From Hydrogenophaga sp. (GTDB lineage Bacteria; Pseudomonadota; Gammaproteobacteria; Burkholderiales; Burkholderiaceae_C): DNA of 64,000 nt. The notes beneath the pieces are model-generated. The model had not been told where the DNA came from. It ran no database searches and saw only the letters and a program-made list of their open reading frames with translations. How positions within the stretch are numbered: position 1 is the stretch's first letter; the number at the start of each line of letters is the position of its first letter. This document shows, piece after piece, positions 17,278 to 28,005 of this stretch. Where the stretch lies: positions 124,001 to 188,000 of the forward strand of contig NZ_JAUSCF010000017.1 of the NCBI RefSeq assembly GCF_030651625.1, given 5' to 3'. Both the position numbers and the translations under genes were made by a program.

Positions 17278-18228
17278 TCAGCCGCCGCAGCAGGATGGGG
17301 TGGTTTTCGCCGACACCTCGGGTATCGGCGCTACGGGAACCTGTGGCGCAGGCGCCTCCTGATCGACCGTAGCAAGGTCCGCTTTTGCTGCAGCGCCACC
17401 ACAGCACGACTTGCTGGAGGTGGATGTCGTTGCTTCGGACCGTGTGCGGCGCTCGGCCACCACCGCCATCAGGATCGAGAGCGCAATCTCTTCCGCCGTT
17501 TGGGCACCTACAGGCACGCCGGCAGGTGCCACGATGGCATCCACCTGGGCACGATCTTCCCCGGCTGAGATCAGGCTTTGCCGGATCACGCCGGCCTTGC
17601 GCGCGCTGGCCACGAACCAGAGCTTTCGTGGTCGCAGCGCCAGTGCCGTCTTCAGTCCTTGAAGATCGCGGCGGCCTTGCGTCGCCACAATGGCCAGCCC
17701 CTCCGGCCGCACCAGCTCGCGCACCTGTTCCACGTTGTCGCTGGGCATCACAGTTCTGGCTTCCGGAAAATCCTGGGCACAAGCGCCTTCGGCAATCACC
17801 GTGACGCTGAAATCCAGACGCGGCGCCAGCATGGCCAGGGCACGCGCCACCGGGGAGTCGCCCAGCACCGTCAATTGCGCTGCGGGCAGCACGGGATCCA
17901 CGAACATTTCAAGCGTGCCGCCCGAGTGGCAGGCCATGCCAAATTCCAGCACATCGCCCAGGGTTCGTTCGGCCGTTTCGTCGGTCGGGGCAATGCGGAT
18001 GTGGCGTGCCTGGCCGTCGGCCAGGGCGGCGCGCACCGTCTTGATCACGGCGGGTTGCGCACAGCCGCCGCCAATCCAGCCATGGATAGCACCCTCTGCG
18101 GTGACGAGGGCCTTGTCACCCACCTTGGCCGATGCGGGCGGTTGCACGCGCAGCACCGTCACCAGCGCGAAGGCCTGTTGCTGTGCGTGGAGCCTTTGGA
18201 CGGCGTTGATCCATTCGTTCTGGCTCAT
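17278..18228 (-). CDS. coxF: XdhC family protein CoxF
   Basis: The 316-residue protein has the XdhC_CoxI domain (IHGWIGGGCAQPAVI) and a C-terminal XdhC Rossmann domain (LTVLGDSPVARALAML). It lies directly after coxE, the position of coxF in known cox clusters. CoxF is thought to act with CoxD and CoxE in post-translational assembly of the copper-sulfur-molybdenum centre. The C-terminal tail holds two CCGG motifs, one near residue 278 and one at the extreme end, separated by an Ala/Pro-rich linker; they look like metal-binding sites. Confidence 0.87.
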   Translation of the reverse strand: MSQNEWINAVQRLHAQQQAFALVTVLRVQPPASAKVGDKALVTAEGAIHGWIGGGCAQPAVIKTVRAALADGQARHIRIAPTDETAERTLGDVLEFGMACHSGGTLEMFVDPVLPAAQLTVLGDSPVARALAMLAPRLDFSVTVIAEGACAQDFPEARTVMPSDNVEQVRELVRPEGLAIVATQGRRDLQGLKTALALRPRKLWFVASARKAGVIRQSLISAGEDRAQVDAIVAPAGVPVGAQTAEEIALSILMAVVAERRTRSEATTSTSSKSCCGGAAAKADLATVDQEAPAPQVPVAPIPEVSAKTTPSCCGG

Positions 18229-18254
18229 GGTGATCTCCTGGAGTGTGTGGGGCT

Positions 18255-19442
18255 TCAGTGCAGTTGCTTTCGGGCCGCGACCAGGTCGCCCAGGCTGGCC
18301 ATAGGAACGAAATGCTCGATGCTGGCCCGGGATGCCCGCAAGGCCGCTGCGGCTGGAACCGTGCGAGTGGGGTGAAACCAGGTGACGTGCGCACCACGGG
18401 ATCGCAGCGCCAGCAACGCACCGGGAAGCGCTTCGGGTGGATCGGTGTCGAACCCGTCGGAAAAGACCCAGACTCTGGAGCCCCGTCTGATCTGCCCCCG
18501 GGCGTGCAAGCGCGCAAAGTCGTTGAGGCAGGCCGCAATCCGCGTGCCGGCGCCGAATCCTGCCGTCACGACGTTCACCTTCTCCTGAACGGCGGCCGAA
18601 TCGCGCTGCATCAGTGGCGTGACGTCGGCCAGGCGCGTGTGGAACACGAACACCCGGGCCTGCGCAGCCACTGCAAACGCCCGCGCGATGCGCAGGAAGA
18701 GCGGGGCATGTGATTCCATCGAGCGGCTCACGTCGATGAGCAGAAACAGGCGAGGGGGTTCCATGCGCTGCACCATCCAGGCCGGCTGCAGCGGTTCACC
18801 ACCCCAGGCCACACTGCGCCGCAGTGTCTGACGCAGGTCGAGCCTGTGTCCAGGGCGGGCCGCGTGCCAGCGCCGCGTGGATCGAGGACGCAATTGCGCC
18901 GTGATTTGTCGCGCCAGTTGCAGCAGTGTGCCCAGTTCCTGCGGTAGCCACATCTGTCCGTTGCGCTGATGCAGGGGCTCGGCTCGGCTCGCTCCGCCCA
19001 TGGCTTTTGGATTGCCCGGTTCGTTGTTGTGCTCGTCGCTGGCACCCGGGGCATGGGCAGCGGATGACGACGCTGATGGCTTCGGTGGACTGGCAGATGC
19101 CGGTTCCATGCGCTGGTGAAGGTCTTGCACGACCTGACGCAGGTCCCGGGAAGGCCGGACCTGGCCACTCACCCGGACATCGCCCTTGATTCGCTGCGGG
19201 TACCAGTAGCGATCAAACAGGTCGGGCCACTGGCGCCAGTCGCGCGCGCAGTGGCAGGCAATGGCGCGCCATGCCGCACGAAGCGGCACACTACGAAAGG
19301 CTCCCAGCGCCAGGCTGGCCTGCAGCATGGCCTGTTGTTCGGTCACCCCCACCTTCAGTCCATGGTCCCGCAGCATGGCCGCGAACCCGGCCACGCTCTG
19401 GCTGGGCGCCACAGCGGCATGCCGGTCAGACCGGGCGCTCAC
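18255..19442 (-). CDS. coxE: VWA domain protein CoxE
   Basis: This 395-residue protein of the CoxE-like VWA family has a metal-ion-dependent adhesion site DVSRS starting at D237 within LLIDVSRSMESHAP. CoxE pairs with the MoxR-type ATPase CoxD, as MoxR/VWA pairs generally do. In aerobic CO oxidisers the pair is needed to introduce sulfur and copper into the molybdenum site of CoxL. A low-complexity Ser/Pro/Ala region lies around residues 110-150. It starts 22 bp after the coxD stop. Confidence 0.9.
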   Translation of the reverse strand: MSARSDRHAAVAPSQSVAGFAAMLRDHGLKVGVTEQQAMLQASLALGAFRSVPLRAAWRAIACHCARDWRQWPDLFDRYWYPQRIKGDVRVSGQVRPSRDLRQVVQDLHQRMEPASASPPKPSASSSAAHAPGASDEHNNEPGNPKAMGGASRAEPLHQRNGQMWLPQELGTLLQLARQITAQLRPRSTRRWHAARPGHRLDLRQTLRRSVAWGGEPLQPAWMVQRMEPPRLFLLIDVSRSMESHAPLFLRIARAFAVAAQARVFVFHTRLADVTPLMQRDSAAVQEKVNVVTAGFGAGTRIAACLNDFARLHARGQIRRGSRVWVFSDGFDTDPPEALPGALLALRSRGAHVTWFHPTRTVPAAAALRASRASIEHFVPMASLGDLVAARKQLH

Positions 19443-19464
19443 TGGACTACCCTCCGTGCTGCGC

Positions 19465-20451
19465 TCATGGCGCTGCCACCACCGCGGCGGTCTTTTCGGC
19501 CACGCCCACGGTTCGACGGCCTTCCACCAACTGCAAAGCCCGCTCGGCAGACACCAGAAAGCGGTCTTCGCGTGTTTTCAGCAGGCAGCCAAGCGTGGTG
19601 AGCAGCACCGTCATGTCTTCGGGCAGTGTGTGCTGTTGCAACTGGTGCAGGGCGCGAACCCAGTCCAGAGTTTCTGCGATGCCCGGTGTCTTGGCCAGAT
19701 CCTCATTGCGCAAACGTTGCACGAACTGCACGCAGTCTTCGACCAGATGGGCATCAGCCTCAGGCACTGCGGATTTCACGATGGCCACTTCGCGCGCCAG
19801 TGTGGGGTAGTCAAGGTAGTGATAGAGGCAGCGGCGGCGCAGTGCATCAGACAATTCGCGCGTGCCGTTGCTGGTGAGAACAACCTGGGGAATGTGCTGT
19901 GCACGCAGTGTGCCGAGTTCCGGGACGGTGATCTGGTAGTCGGCCAGCACCTCCAGCAGGAAGGCTTCGAAGGCTTCGTCGGCGCGGTCTATTTCGTCGA
20001 TCAGCAGCACACTGGGCCCAGACAGACTGATGGCCTTGAGCAATGGCCGCTCCAGCAGGAACTCGCGCGAAAAAATGTCCGAGGACTGCACCTGTTCGCT
20101 GCGGCCCTCGTGCAGGCGAATCGCCATCAACTGGCGCCCGTAGTTCCATTCGTAGGCCGCCTGAGACAAGTCCAGGCCTTCAAAGCACTGCAGCCGAACC
20201 AGCTCGGCACCTTGCGATAGCGCAAGCGCCGTGGCCAGGCCGGTCTTGCCGACGCCCGCATCGCCTTCAATCAGCAAGGGCCGCTGCAGCCGACCCGCCA
20301 GCCACGCCGTGGTGGCCAGATCGGTATCGGCCAGGTAGCCCACGCGCTGCAGTTGCTCACGCAGCGCACGTTCGTCGTGAGGGGGCGCTGGCAGTGTGGT
20401 GGTCACGGTGTGTGTTTCGCTCAGGAACGTTTGCCGAAAAGACCCAGCCAC
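19465..20451 (-). CDS. coxD: MoxR-type AAA+ ATPase CoxD
   Basis: The 328-residue ATPase has Walker A EGDAGVGKT (residues 62-70), Walker B VLLIDEIDRA around residue 150, and the sensor segment VVLTSNGTRELSDALRRR. CoxD is a chaperone-like AAA+ protein that helps build the [CuSMoO2] centre of CO dehydrogenase together with CoxE. The 20451 start overlaps the coxG stop by 31 bp. A GTG at 20406, 14 bp after that stop, would give a 313-residue protein; neither has a strong ribosome site. Confidence 0.9.
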   Translation of the reverse strand: MAGSFRQTFLSETHTVTTTLPAPPHDERALREQLQRVGYLADTDLATTAWLAGRLQRPLLIEGDAGVGKTGLATALALSQGAELVRLQCFEGLDLSQAAYEWNYGRQLMAIRLHEGRSEQVQSSDIFSREFLLERPLLKAISLSGPSVLLIDEIDRADEAFEAFLLEVLADYQITVPELGTLRAQHIPQVVLTSNGTRELSDALRRRCLYHYLDYPTLAREVAIVKSAVPEADAHLVEDCVQFVQRLRNEDLAKTPGIAETLDWVRALHQLQQHTLPEDMTVLLTTLGCLLKTREDRFLVSAERALQLVEGRRTVGVAEKTAAVVAAP

Positions 20452-21056
20452 CAGTTCTTGATCAAAGCCCAGGCAATGGCCAGGCCGTTGATCTCGCTGG
20501 CCACCTTGGGTGCGGCGGCGGATGCTGTCGTCGGTGAAGCAGAGGCCGACGACTCGACGGCGCTTTGAATGGTGCCCGCCGGGGCGGCGGCTGCGGGCAA
20601 TGCCAGGGCGGCCTGGCGGAAGTTCTCCACGAACTGCAGCAGGATCATGTCGGACACCTGCACCATCATGCGACCGCCAAACTGGGCGAACTTGCCGTTG
20701 ACGATGACCGACGCGTCGCCGTGCAGCACACTGTGTTCCGGGTTGGCAGGGTCGACTTCGATCACCGCCGTGAGGTCCATCGAGGCTGACGAGCCGCCCT
20801 TGTCCGCGCCTTTGCCGCGCAGCACCATTTTCTGTGCGGCGGTGTCTTGTTCAAGCACGTCCACGATCCCGCCGAACTGGGCCACCGCCGGTCCGACTTT
20901 CACTTTCACGCCACCTTTGTAAGAGGTGTCAGACAACTGTTCGGTGAGTTCGGCGCCTGGCATGCAGCCCGCCACGGCCTTGAGATCGCTGAGGATGACC
21001 CAGGCCCTGGCCGGGTCCACGTCCAGCGGGTAGCGTTTGTCGAGTTTGACTTCCAT
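20421..21056 (-). CDS. coxG: SRPBCC family protein CoxG
   Basis: The 211-residue CoxG protein starts with an SRPBCC (START-like) domain of about 150 residues (VKLDKRYPLDVDPARAW...CMPGAELTE). An Ala/Ser-rich linker follows, then a hydrophobic tail near residues 190-205 (AIAWALIKNWWLGLF) that can insert in the membrane. CoxG is reported to help anchor CO dehydrogenase to the inner membrane, probably near quinone. It follows coxL here, whereas in Oligotropha coxG comes after coxDEF. Confidence 0.87.
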   Translation of the reverse strand: MEVKLDKRYPLDVDPARAWVILSDLKAVAGCMPGAELTEQLSDTSYKGGVKVKVGPAVAQFGGIVDVLEQDTAAQKMVLRGKGADKGGSSASMDLTAVIEVDPANPEHSVLHGDASVIVNGKFAQFGGRMMVQVSDMILLQFVENFRQAALALPAAAAPAGTIQSAVESSASASPTTASAAAPKVASEINGLAIAWALIKNWWLGLFGKRS

Positions 21057-21119
21057 GGCGATAGACCTTCGTTGGATCAATGATCAGCGCGTTACCAAGC
21101 CGGAGCGCGATGGGCATGG

Positions 21120-21212
21120 CATGAAGAGCCGCCAGCCCAGGGCGCCGCAGAACCGGCTTTGCCGGGCCGCCAGCGCCGCCCCCTGGGGGGTCGCGCGCAG
21201 CGAGGCGGGGGG
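21120..21212. repeat. GC-rich intergenic palindromic repeat
   Basis: Between coxL and coxG lies a GC-rich block with CCGGCTTTGCCGG (hairpin) and CGCCCCCTGGGGGG palindromes followed by CGAGGCGGGG. It is a member of the repeat family scattered through this window, here inside an operon. A hairpin at this point could stabilise the upstream coxMSL message relative to the maturation genes. Confidence 0.5.
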
Positions 21213-23624
<2,412 letters not shown>

Positions 23625-23639
23625 GGGGTTGTCTCCTGG

Positions 23640-24125
23640 TCAGGCTGTGGCGGGTTCTTGCAGTTTGCGGGCGGCGTACTGCACCGCCTTGACGATGTTC
23701 TGGTATCCGGTACAGCGGCACAGGTTGCCCGCCATGCCCGCCCGGATTTCGGCTTCGCTGGGATTGGGGTTCTCCTGAAGAAAGCGCTGCGCGCGCATCA
23801 GCATGCCGGGCGTGCAGAAGCCGCACTGAAGGCCGTGCTCTTTGTAGAAACCTTCCTGCACTGCGTGCAGCACGCCCTTGCTGGCGAGGCCTTCAACGGT
23901 GTTCACTTCGGAGCCGTCGCACTGCACCGCGAGGTGGGTGCACGACTTGACCGACTGCCCGTCCACGTCGACGGTGCAGGCACCACAGTGGCTGGTCTCA
24001 CAGCCGATGTGGGCACCTGTCAGGTTGAGATCCTCGCGCAGGAAGTGGATGAGCAAGGTGCGTGGTTCCACCGCCTTTTCTTCCTGGCGGCCATTGACGG
24101 TGACGGTGATGAGTTTTTTTGCCAT
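23640..24125 (-). CDS. coxS: CO dehydrogenase small iron-sulfur subunit CoxS
   Basis: The 161-residue protein has two [2Fe-2S] sites. The N-terminal plant-ferredoxin-type site uses C42, C47, C50 and C62 ([10 protein letters not shown]...SC). The C-terminal helical site uses C101, C104, C136 and C138 (CGFC...CRC). It relays electrons from the CoxL molybdenum centre to FAD in CoxM. All eight cysteines are present. It starts 17 bp downstream of the coxM stop. Confidence 0.96.
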   Translation of the reverse strand: MAKKLITVTVNGRQEEKAVEPRTLLIHFLREDLNLTGAHIGCETSHCGACTVDVDGQSVKSCTHLAVQCDGSEVNTVEGLASKGVLHAVQEGFYKEHGLQCGFCTPGMLMRAQRFLQENPNPSEAEIRAGMAGNLCRCTGYQNIVKAVQYAARKLQEPATA

Positions 24126-24142
24126 GTTGGATCTCCAGCGGT

Positions 24143-25006
24143 TCAGGAACAACGGCCCCAGGCCTTGGTCAGTGCGCGCTTGACCATCTGCCCAGTCATG
24201 GCGGTCTTGTATTCGATATCGCCGCGAAGGTCTTCTGCCGGATCGCAGATGGCGATGGCCGCATCGGCAGCCGACTGCAGCGTAGCCACATTCAGTGGCT
24301 GGCCCAGCAGCGCGGCCTCGGCGGCTTCGGCGCGCAGCGCGGTGGGTGCCACATTGGTCAGCGCAATGCGCACGTGACTCACCGTGTCGCCGCTCTTGCG
24401 AATCACAACGGCACAACCGGCAGTGGCCCAGTCGCCTGTTTTCCGTTTGAGCTTTTCGTACGCCCAGCCAGTCCCTTGGGCGAAGGCCGGCACACGGATT
24501 TCGCACATGACCTCGTTTTCCTCCAGCAGGGTCATGTACGTGCCCAGGAAGAACCCGTCGGCCGCGACGGTGCGCCGCCCGTTCGGTCCTTCAAGCACAA
24601 AAGAGGCGTCCAGCGCGATGGACAGCGCCGGATGGTCGTTGCCCGGGTCGCCATGTGCAATGTCGCCACCGATGGTGCCCCGGTTGCGCACCTGCGGGTC
24701 GGCAATCAGTTGCGCGGCTTCACACAGCAGTGGTACCCGGGCCTGAAGAATCGGCGAGCTGATCAGCTCGTTTTCCACCGTCATGGCACCGATCACCACC
24801 GTGCTGCCTTCTTCGCGAATGCCCCGCAGCTCGGGTATCCGGTTGATGTCGATCAGGTGCGCCGGTTCGGCAAAACGCAGCTTCATCATCGGCAGCAGGC
24901 TGTGGCCGCCGGCCAGCAGCTTGGCCTCCGACCCCCACTGCCCCAACAGGGCTACGGCTTCCCCGACGGAGCGGGGCGCGTGGTACTCGAAACGCGGTGG
25001 AATCAT
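24143..25006 (-). CDS. coxM: CO dehydrogenase medium FAD-binding subunit CoxM
   Basis: The 287-residue flavoprotein has the two FAD-pyrophosphate motifs of the family, AGGHS (around residue 32) and TIGGD (around residue 113). It accepts electrons from CoxS and delivers them to the quinone pool. It is the first structural gene of the operon. An ACAGGAGAC ribosome site precedes the ATG. The upstream region carries the candidate RcoM-binding repeats. Confidence 0.95.
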   Translation of the reverse strand: MIPPRFEYHAPRSVGEAVALLGQWGSEAKLLAGGHSLLPMMKLRFAEPAHLIDINRIPELRGIREEGSTVVIGAMTVENELISSPILQARVPLLCEAAQLIADPQVRNRGTIGGDIAHGDPGNDHPALSIALDASFVLEGPNGRRTVAADGFFLGTYMTLLEENEVMCEIRVPAFAQGTGWAYEKLKRKTGDWATAGCAVVIRKSGDTVSHVRIALTNVAPTALRAEAAEAALLGQPLNVATLQSAADAAIAICDPAEDLRGDIEYKTAMTGQMVKRALTKAWGRCS

Positions 25007-25033
25007 GTCTGTCTCCTGTGGTCACGGTTCTGG

Positions 25034-25049
25034 TTTGACCTATGTCAAA
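25034..25049. promoter_or_regulatory. TTTGAC-N4-GTCAAA palindrome in coxM leader
   Basis: A perfect inverted repeat with 6-bp arms lies 28-43 bp upstream of the coxM start codon. The 5-4-5 core TTGAC-N4-GTCAA is like CRP/FNR-superfamily (FNR, DNR) boxes. Its place downstream of the suggested -10 would fit repression or a second promoter. No cognate regulator is encoded nearby. Confidence 0.4.
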
Positions 25050-25058
25050 GCAAAAATC

Positions 25059-25160
25059 AGTGTAGGAGCCAGGTGATTCCGACACGAATGCCGGGGATTG
25101 ATCCGGCAGGCGCATCAAATGCCAGGTTTTTTGCACGAACTGCGCGTTCAGGCGCATGAA
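25059..25160 (-). promoter_or_regulatory. cox promoter region with direct TTnnnG repeats (candidate RcoM sites)
   Basis: On the minus strand TTCATG, TTCGTG and TTGATG begin at 25160, 25139 and 25118, exactly 21 bp apart. A fourth copy, TTCGTG, begins at 25088. LytTR-type regulators bind direct repeats about two helical turns apart, and TT-N3-G is, from memory, the element described for RcoM. A weak -10 (TACACT, 25059-25064) lies 18 bp from the fourth copy, which would overlap the -35. The repeats are seen directly; promoter function is inferred. Confidence 0.55.
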
Positions 25161-25279
25161 CTGCTCAGATCAAGCGCTGATGAAAATGCAATCCGGGAAT
25201 GTCCCAGTGCGATCCCACGCGTTTTTTTCACGCGCCGTCAAAGGCCGCGGCAACTGTGCAGGAGGCCGAAGTCCCGGCT

Positions 25280-26032
25280 TCAATGCCGCGCCATGAGACC
25301 CAGGGCCTCGCGCAGTCGGGCCACTTCCCCGCGCGCCACCGGGATCGGTTCTCTGTGTTTTCCTTGTAGGAGCACATGTGTCTTGCTGCCCGCGCGCCCC
25401 AACTCTGCCACCGCGTGCAGGTTCACGATGAAACAGCGGTGCACCCGCATAAATTGGGCCGGGTCGAGCCGCGACGCCAGGTCGCCAATGCTGAGGTTGC
25501 AGAAATGAAAGCCGTCCCGTGTGAGCACCCGGGTGTAATGGGCCTGGGACTCCAGGCAAAGCACGTCCTGCGTATCGACAAAGGCCACCTTGTGGTTGGC
25601 CACCATGGGAATGCGGTTCAGCCGCACGTTGGCTGCCGGTGGGTCTGCCAGCGAGGGTTCCTGGCTGACCACCTGGGTCACGTCGTAGAACACCAGCACA
25701 AACCCGGTGGTGGCGCCGTCCTGATCACCGAGTCGGGACACCTTGATCAGCAGCACCTGCTCGGGGATGTTGATGATCATGGTCATGGGGACCGCATTGG
25801 CCACCGGACAGCTCGAAGCCTGGTCCAGCAGGAAATTGACCTTGGGTTTGGATCGATCCGGGTGGAACGAAGACACCAGCTTGTCAAACGGCTGCTTTTC
25901 GCCCACTGGCAACACCCTGCGAGCGAAGTCGTTCATGGCGAGCACGGTGCGCTCGGCATTCAGGTGGATCACACCCACCTCGAATTTTTCGAACAGGTAC
26001 AGGGGCGAGTTGGTCGCAGCCTGGGCATCCAT
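25280..26032 (-). CDS. rcoM: RcoM-like CO-sensing transcriptional regulator (PAS-LytTR)
   Basis: The 250-residue single-component regulator has an N-terminal PAS domain (about residues 8-125) and a C-terminal LytTR DNA-binding domain (about residues 150-245, with RVHRCFIVNLHAV). The PAS domain aligns with Burkholderia xenovorans RcoM-2. The haem ligands His74, Cys94 and Met104 of that protein correspond to H57 (FHPDRSK), C75 (SCPVANA) and M85 (TMIINIP) here. CO replaces the Met ligand and activates DNA binding. The gene lies upstream of coxM on the same strand with a 270-bp promoter gap. The start at 26032 drops a long spurious upstream extension. Confidence 0.9.
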   Translation of the reverse strand: MDAQAATNSPLYLFEKFEVGVIHLNAERTVLAMNDFARRVLPVGEKQPFDKLVSSFHPDRSKPKVNFLLDQASSCPVANAVPMTMIINIPEQVLLIKVSRLGDQDGATTGFVLVFYDVTQVVSQEPSLADPPAANVRLNRIPMVANHKVAFVDTQDVLCLESQAHYTRVLTRDGFHFCNLSIGDLASRLDPAQFMRVHRCFIVNLHAVAELGRAGSKTHVLLQGKHREPIPVARGEVARLREALGLMARH

Positions 26033-26131
26033 CGGCGGTCTCCTGGCCGGTCTGCGGTCAGCCGGCTGGGCTGGAGCGTAACGCAATGCTACCCATCGCA
26101 TACACTGGAGGGCTGTTTTTCGAGGTAATTC

Positions 26132-27223
26132 ATGAGTCTCCAATGCGGCATCGTGGGCCTGCCCAACGTCGGCAAATCCACGCTTTTCAACGCCCTGACC
26201 AAGGCCGGCATCGCGGCCGAAAACTACCCCTTCTGCACCATCGAGCCGAACACGGGCGTGGTGGAAGTGCCCGATCCCCGTCTGCAGCAACTGGCCGACA
26301 TCGTCACGCCCGAGCGCGTGGTGCCGGCCATTGTGGAGTTCGTGGACATCGCCGGTCTGGTGGCTGGCGCCAGCACGGGTGAAGGCCTGGGCAACAAGTT
26401 CCTGGCGCACATCCGCGAGACCGACGCCATCGTCAACGTGGTGCGCTGCTTCGAAGACGACAACGTGATCCACGTGGCCAACAAGGTCGACCCGATCGCC
26501 GACATCGAGGTCATCCAGACCGAACTCTGTCTGGCCGATCTGGCTGCGGTGGAAAAGGCCATTCATCGAGTGAGCAAGATCGCCCGCTCGGGTGACAAGG
26601 AGTCGATCAAGCAGCTCGCCATATTGGAGAAATGCCAGACCGCATTGAATGACACCCAGCCGGTGCGAACCATCGATTTCAGCAAGGAAGAGCAGGCCCA
26701 GCTCAAGCAGTTCTTCCTGATCACCGCCAAACCCGCCATGTTCGTGGCCAACGTGTCGGAAGACGGCTTCGAGAACAACCCGCTGCTGGATCGCCTGACG
26801 GAATTTGCCGCCAAGCAGAACGCCCCCGTGGTCGCCATCTGCGCCAAGATCGAGGCCGAGCTGTCCGAGATGGACGACGCCGACCGACTTGAATTCCTCA
26901 AGGAACTGGGGCAGGACGAGCCCGGCCTGAACCGCCTGATCCGCGCCGCCTACAAGCTGCTGGGCCTGCAGACCTACTTCACAGCCGGCGTGAAGGAAGT
27001 GCGTGCCTGGACCATCCACGTGGGTGACACCGGGCCGCAGGCCGCAGGCGTGATCCACACCGACTTCGAGAAGGGCTACATCCGCGCCCAGACCATCGGC
27101 TTTGACGACTTCATCACCTACAAAGGTGAGCAGGGCGCGAAAGACGCCGGCAAGATGCGCGCCGAAGGCAAGGAGTACGTCGTCAAGGATGGCGACGTGA
27201 TGAACTTCCTGTTCAGCAGTTGA
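26132..27223 (+). CDS. ychF: redox-regulated ATPase / Obg-family protein YchF
   Basis: The 363-residue universally conserved P-loop protein has G1 [14 protein letters not shown], the YchF-typical [12 protein letters not shown] switch region, [17 protein letters not shown] as G3, and a C-terminal TGS domain ([22 protein letters not shown]). YchF prefers ATP to GTP and associates with ribosomes. It is divergent from rcoM. Full length, ATG at 26132 after GAGGTAA. Confidence 0.96.
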   Translation: MSLQCGIVGLPNVGKSTLFNALTKAGIAAENYPFCTIEPNTGVVEVPDPRLQQLADIVTPERVVPAIVEFVDIAGLVAGASTGEGLGNKFLAHIRETDAIVNVVRCFEDDNVIHVANKVDPIADIEVIQTELCLADLAAVEKAIHRVSKIARSGDKESIKQLAILEKCQTALNDTQPVRTIDFSKEEQAQLKQFFLITAKPAMFVANVSEDGFENNPLLDRLTEFAAKQNAPVVAICAKIEAELSEMDDADRLEFLKELGQDEPGLNRLIRAAYKLLGLQTYFTAGVKEVRAWTIHVGDTGPQAAGVIHTDFEKGYIRAQTIGFDDFITYKGEQGAKDAGKMRAEGKEYVVKDGDVMNFLFSS

Positions 27224-27231
27224 CCCTTTCC

Positions 27232-28005
27232 ATGACGCTCCCCGGCCAGTCTGAAGCGCAGCGCCTGGCCAAGCGCCTGGCCACCCAGTTGCCCTGTTCC
27301 CGCAGCGATGCCGAGCTCTATATCGCCGGTGGCTGGGTGCGGGTGGATGGCGTGGTGGTGCAAGAGCCCATGGAGCGGGTGCGCGACGACCAGACCGTGC
27401 AGCTGGACCCGAAGGCCAAGCTGGAGCCGCTGGATTCGATGACGCTGATCTGGCACAAGCCAGCCAACCGGGTGCTGCCCGACGAGCCGCTGCTGCCGGA
27501 CACGTTGGCTGCCAAATGGTTTGCTGATGGCAACCGCTTCAAGGGTGACCGCTCCGGTGTGCGCCTGCTCAAGGCCCACCTGCACAAACTGGTGCCCGTC
27601 TCACCCCTGGGTACCAAGGCCAGCGGGCTGATGGTGTTCACCCAGAACCCGGCGGTGGCGCGCAAGATGACCGACGACGCGGGGCAACTGGAAAACGAGT
27701 GGCTGGCCGAAGTGGCGGCCGATCCCGAGCTGGAGGACGATGCCCGGCGCGATGCGGTGCTCAAGTCACTGGGCAAGGCGCTGTTTTTTGACGGCTGGTC
27801 CGTGCCTTCGGCGCGCGCCAGCTGGCAGAGTGAGTTGCGCCTGCGCCTGGCCATCAAGGGCAATCGACCGGGGCAGGTGGCGCACCTGTGTGAGCGCGCG
27901 GGTCTGCAGCTCACCGCCTTGCGCCGCCTGCGGCTGGGCCGCATTTCGCTGGCCGGCCTGCCCGTTGGCGAATGGCGCTTTTTGCTGCCCTACGAACGCT
28001 TCTGA
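27232..28005 (+). CDS. RsuA/RluF-like pseudouridine synthase homologue lacking the catalytic Asp
   Basis: The 257-residue protein has an N-terminal S4 RNA-binding domain (residues ~8-60) and a pseudouridine synthase fold. The usual catalytic motif RLDxxTxGL reads PLGTKASGL at residues 125-133, so the nucleophilic Asp is Gly (G127). Other family features (FTQNPAVARKM, NEWLAEV) are kept. The protein may bind rRNA without isomerising it. It starts 8 bp after ychF and overlaps the convergent MFS gene tail to tail by 16 bp. Confidence 0.8.
   Translation: MTLPGQSEAQRLAKRLATQLPCSRSDAELYIAGGWVRVDGVVVQEPMERVRDDQTVQLDPKAKLEPLDSMTLIWHKPANRVLPDEPLLPDTLAAKWFADGNRFKGDRSGVRLLKAHLHKLVPVSPLGTKASGLMVFTQNPAVARKMTDDAGQLENEWLAEVAADPELEDDARRDAVLKSLGKALFFDGWSVPSARASWQSELRLRLAIKGNRPGQVAHLCERAGLQLTALRRLRLGRISLAGLPVGEWRFLLPYERF

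Noticed and set aside
26033-27058. N-terminal extension of rcoM through the ychF gene
   Set aside because: The frame is open only as antisense of ychF; RcoM homology begins near 26032.
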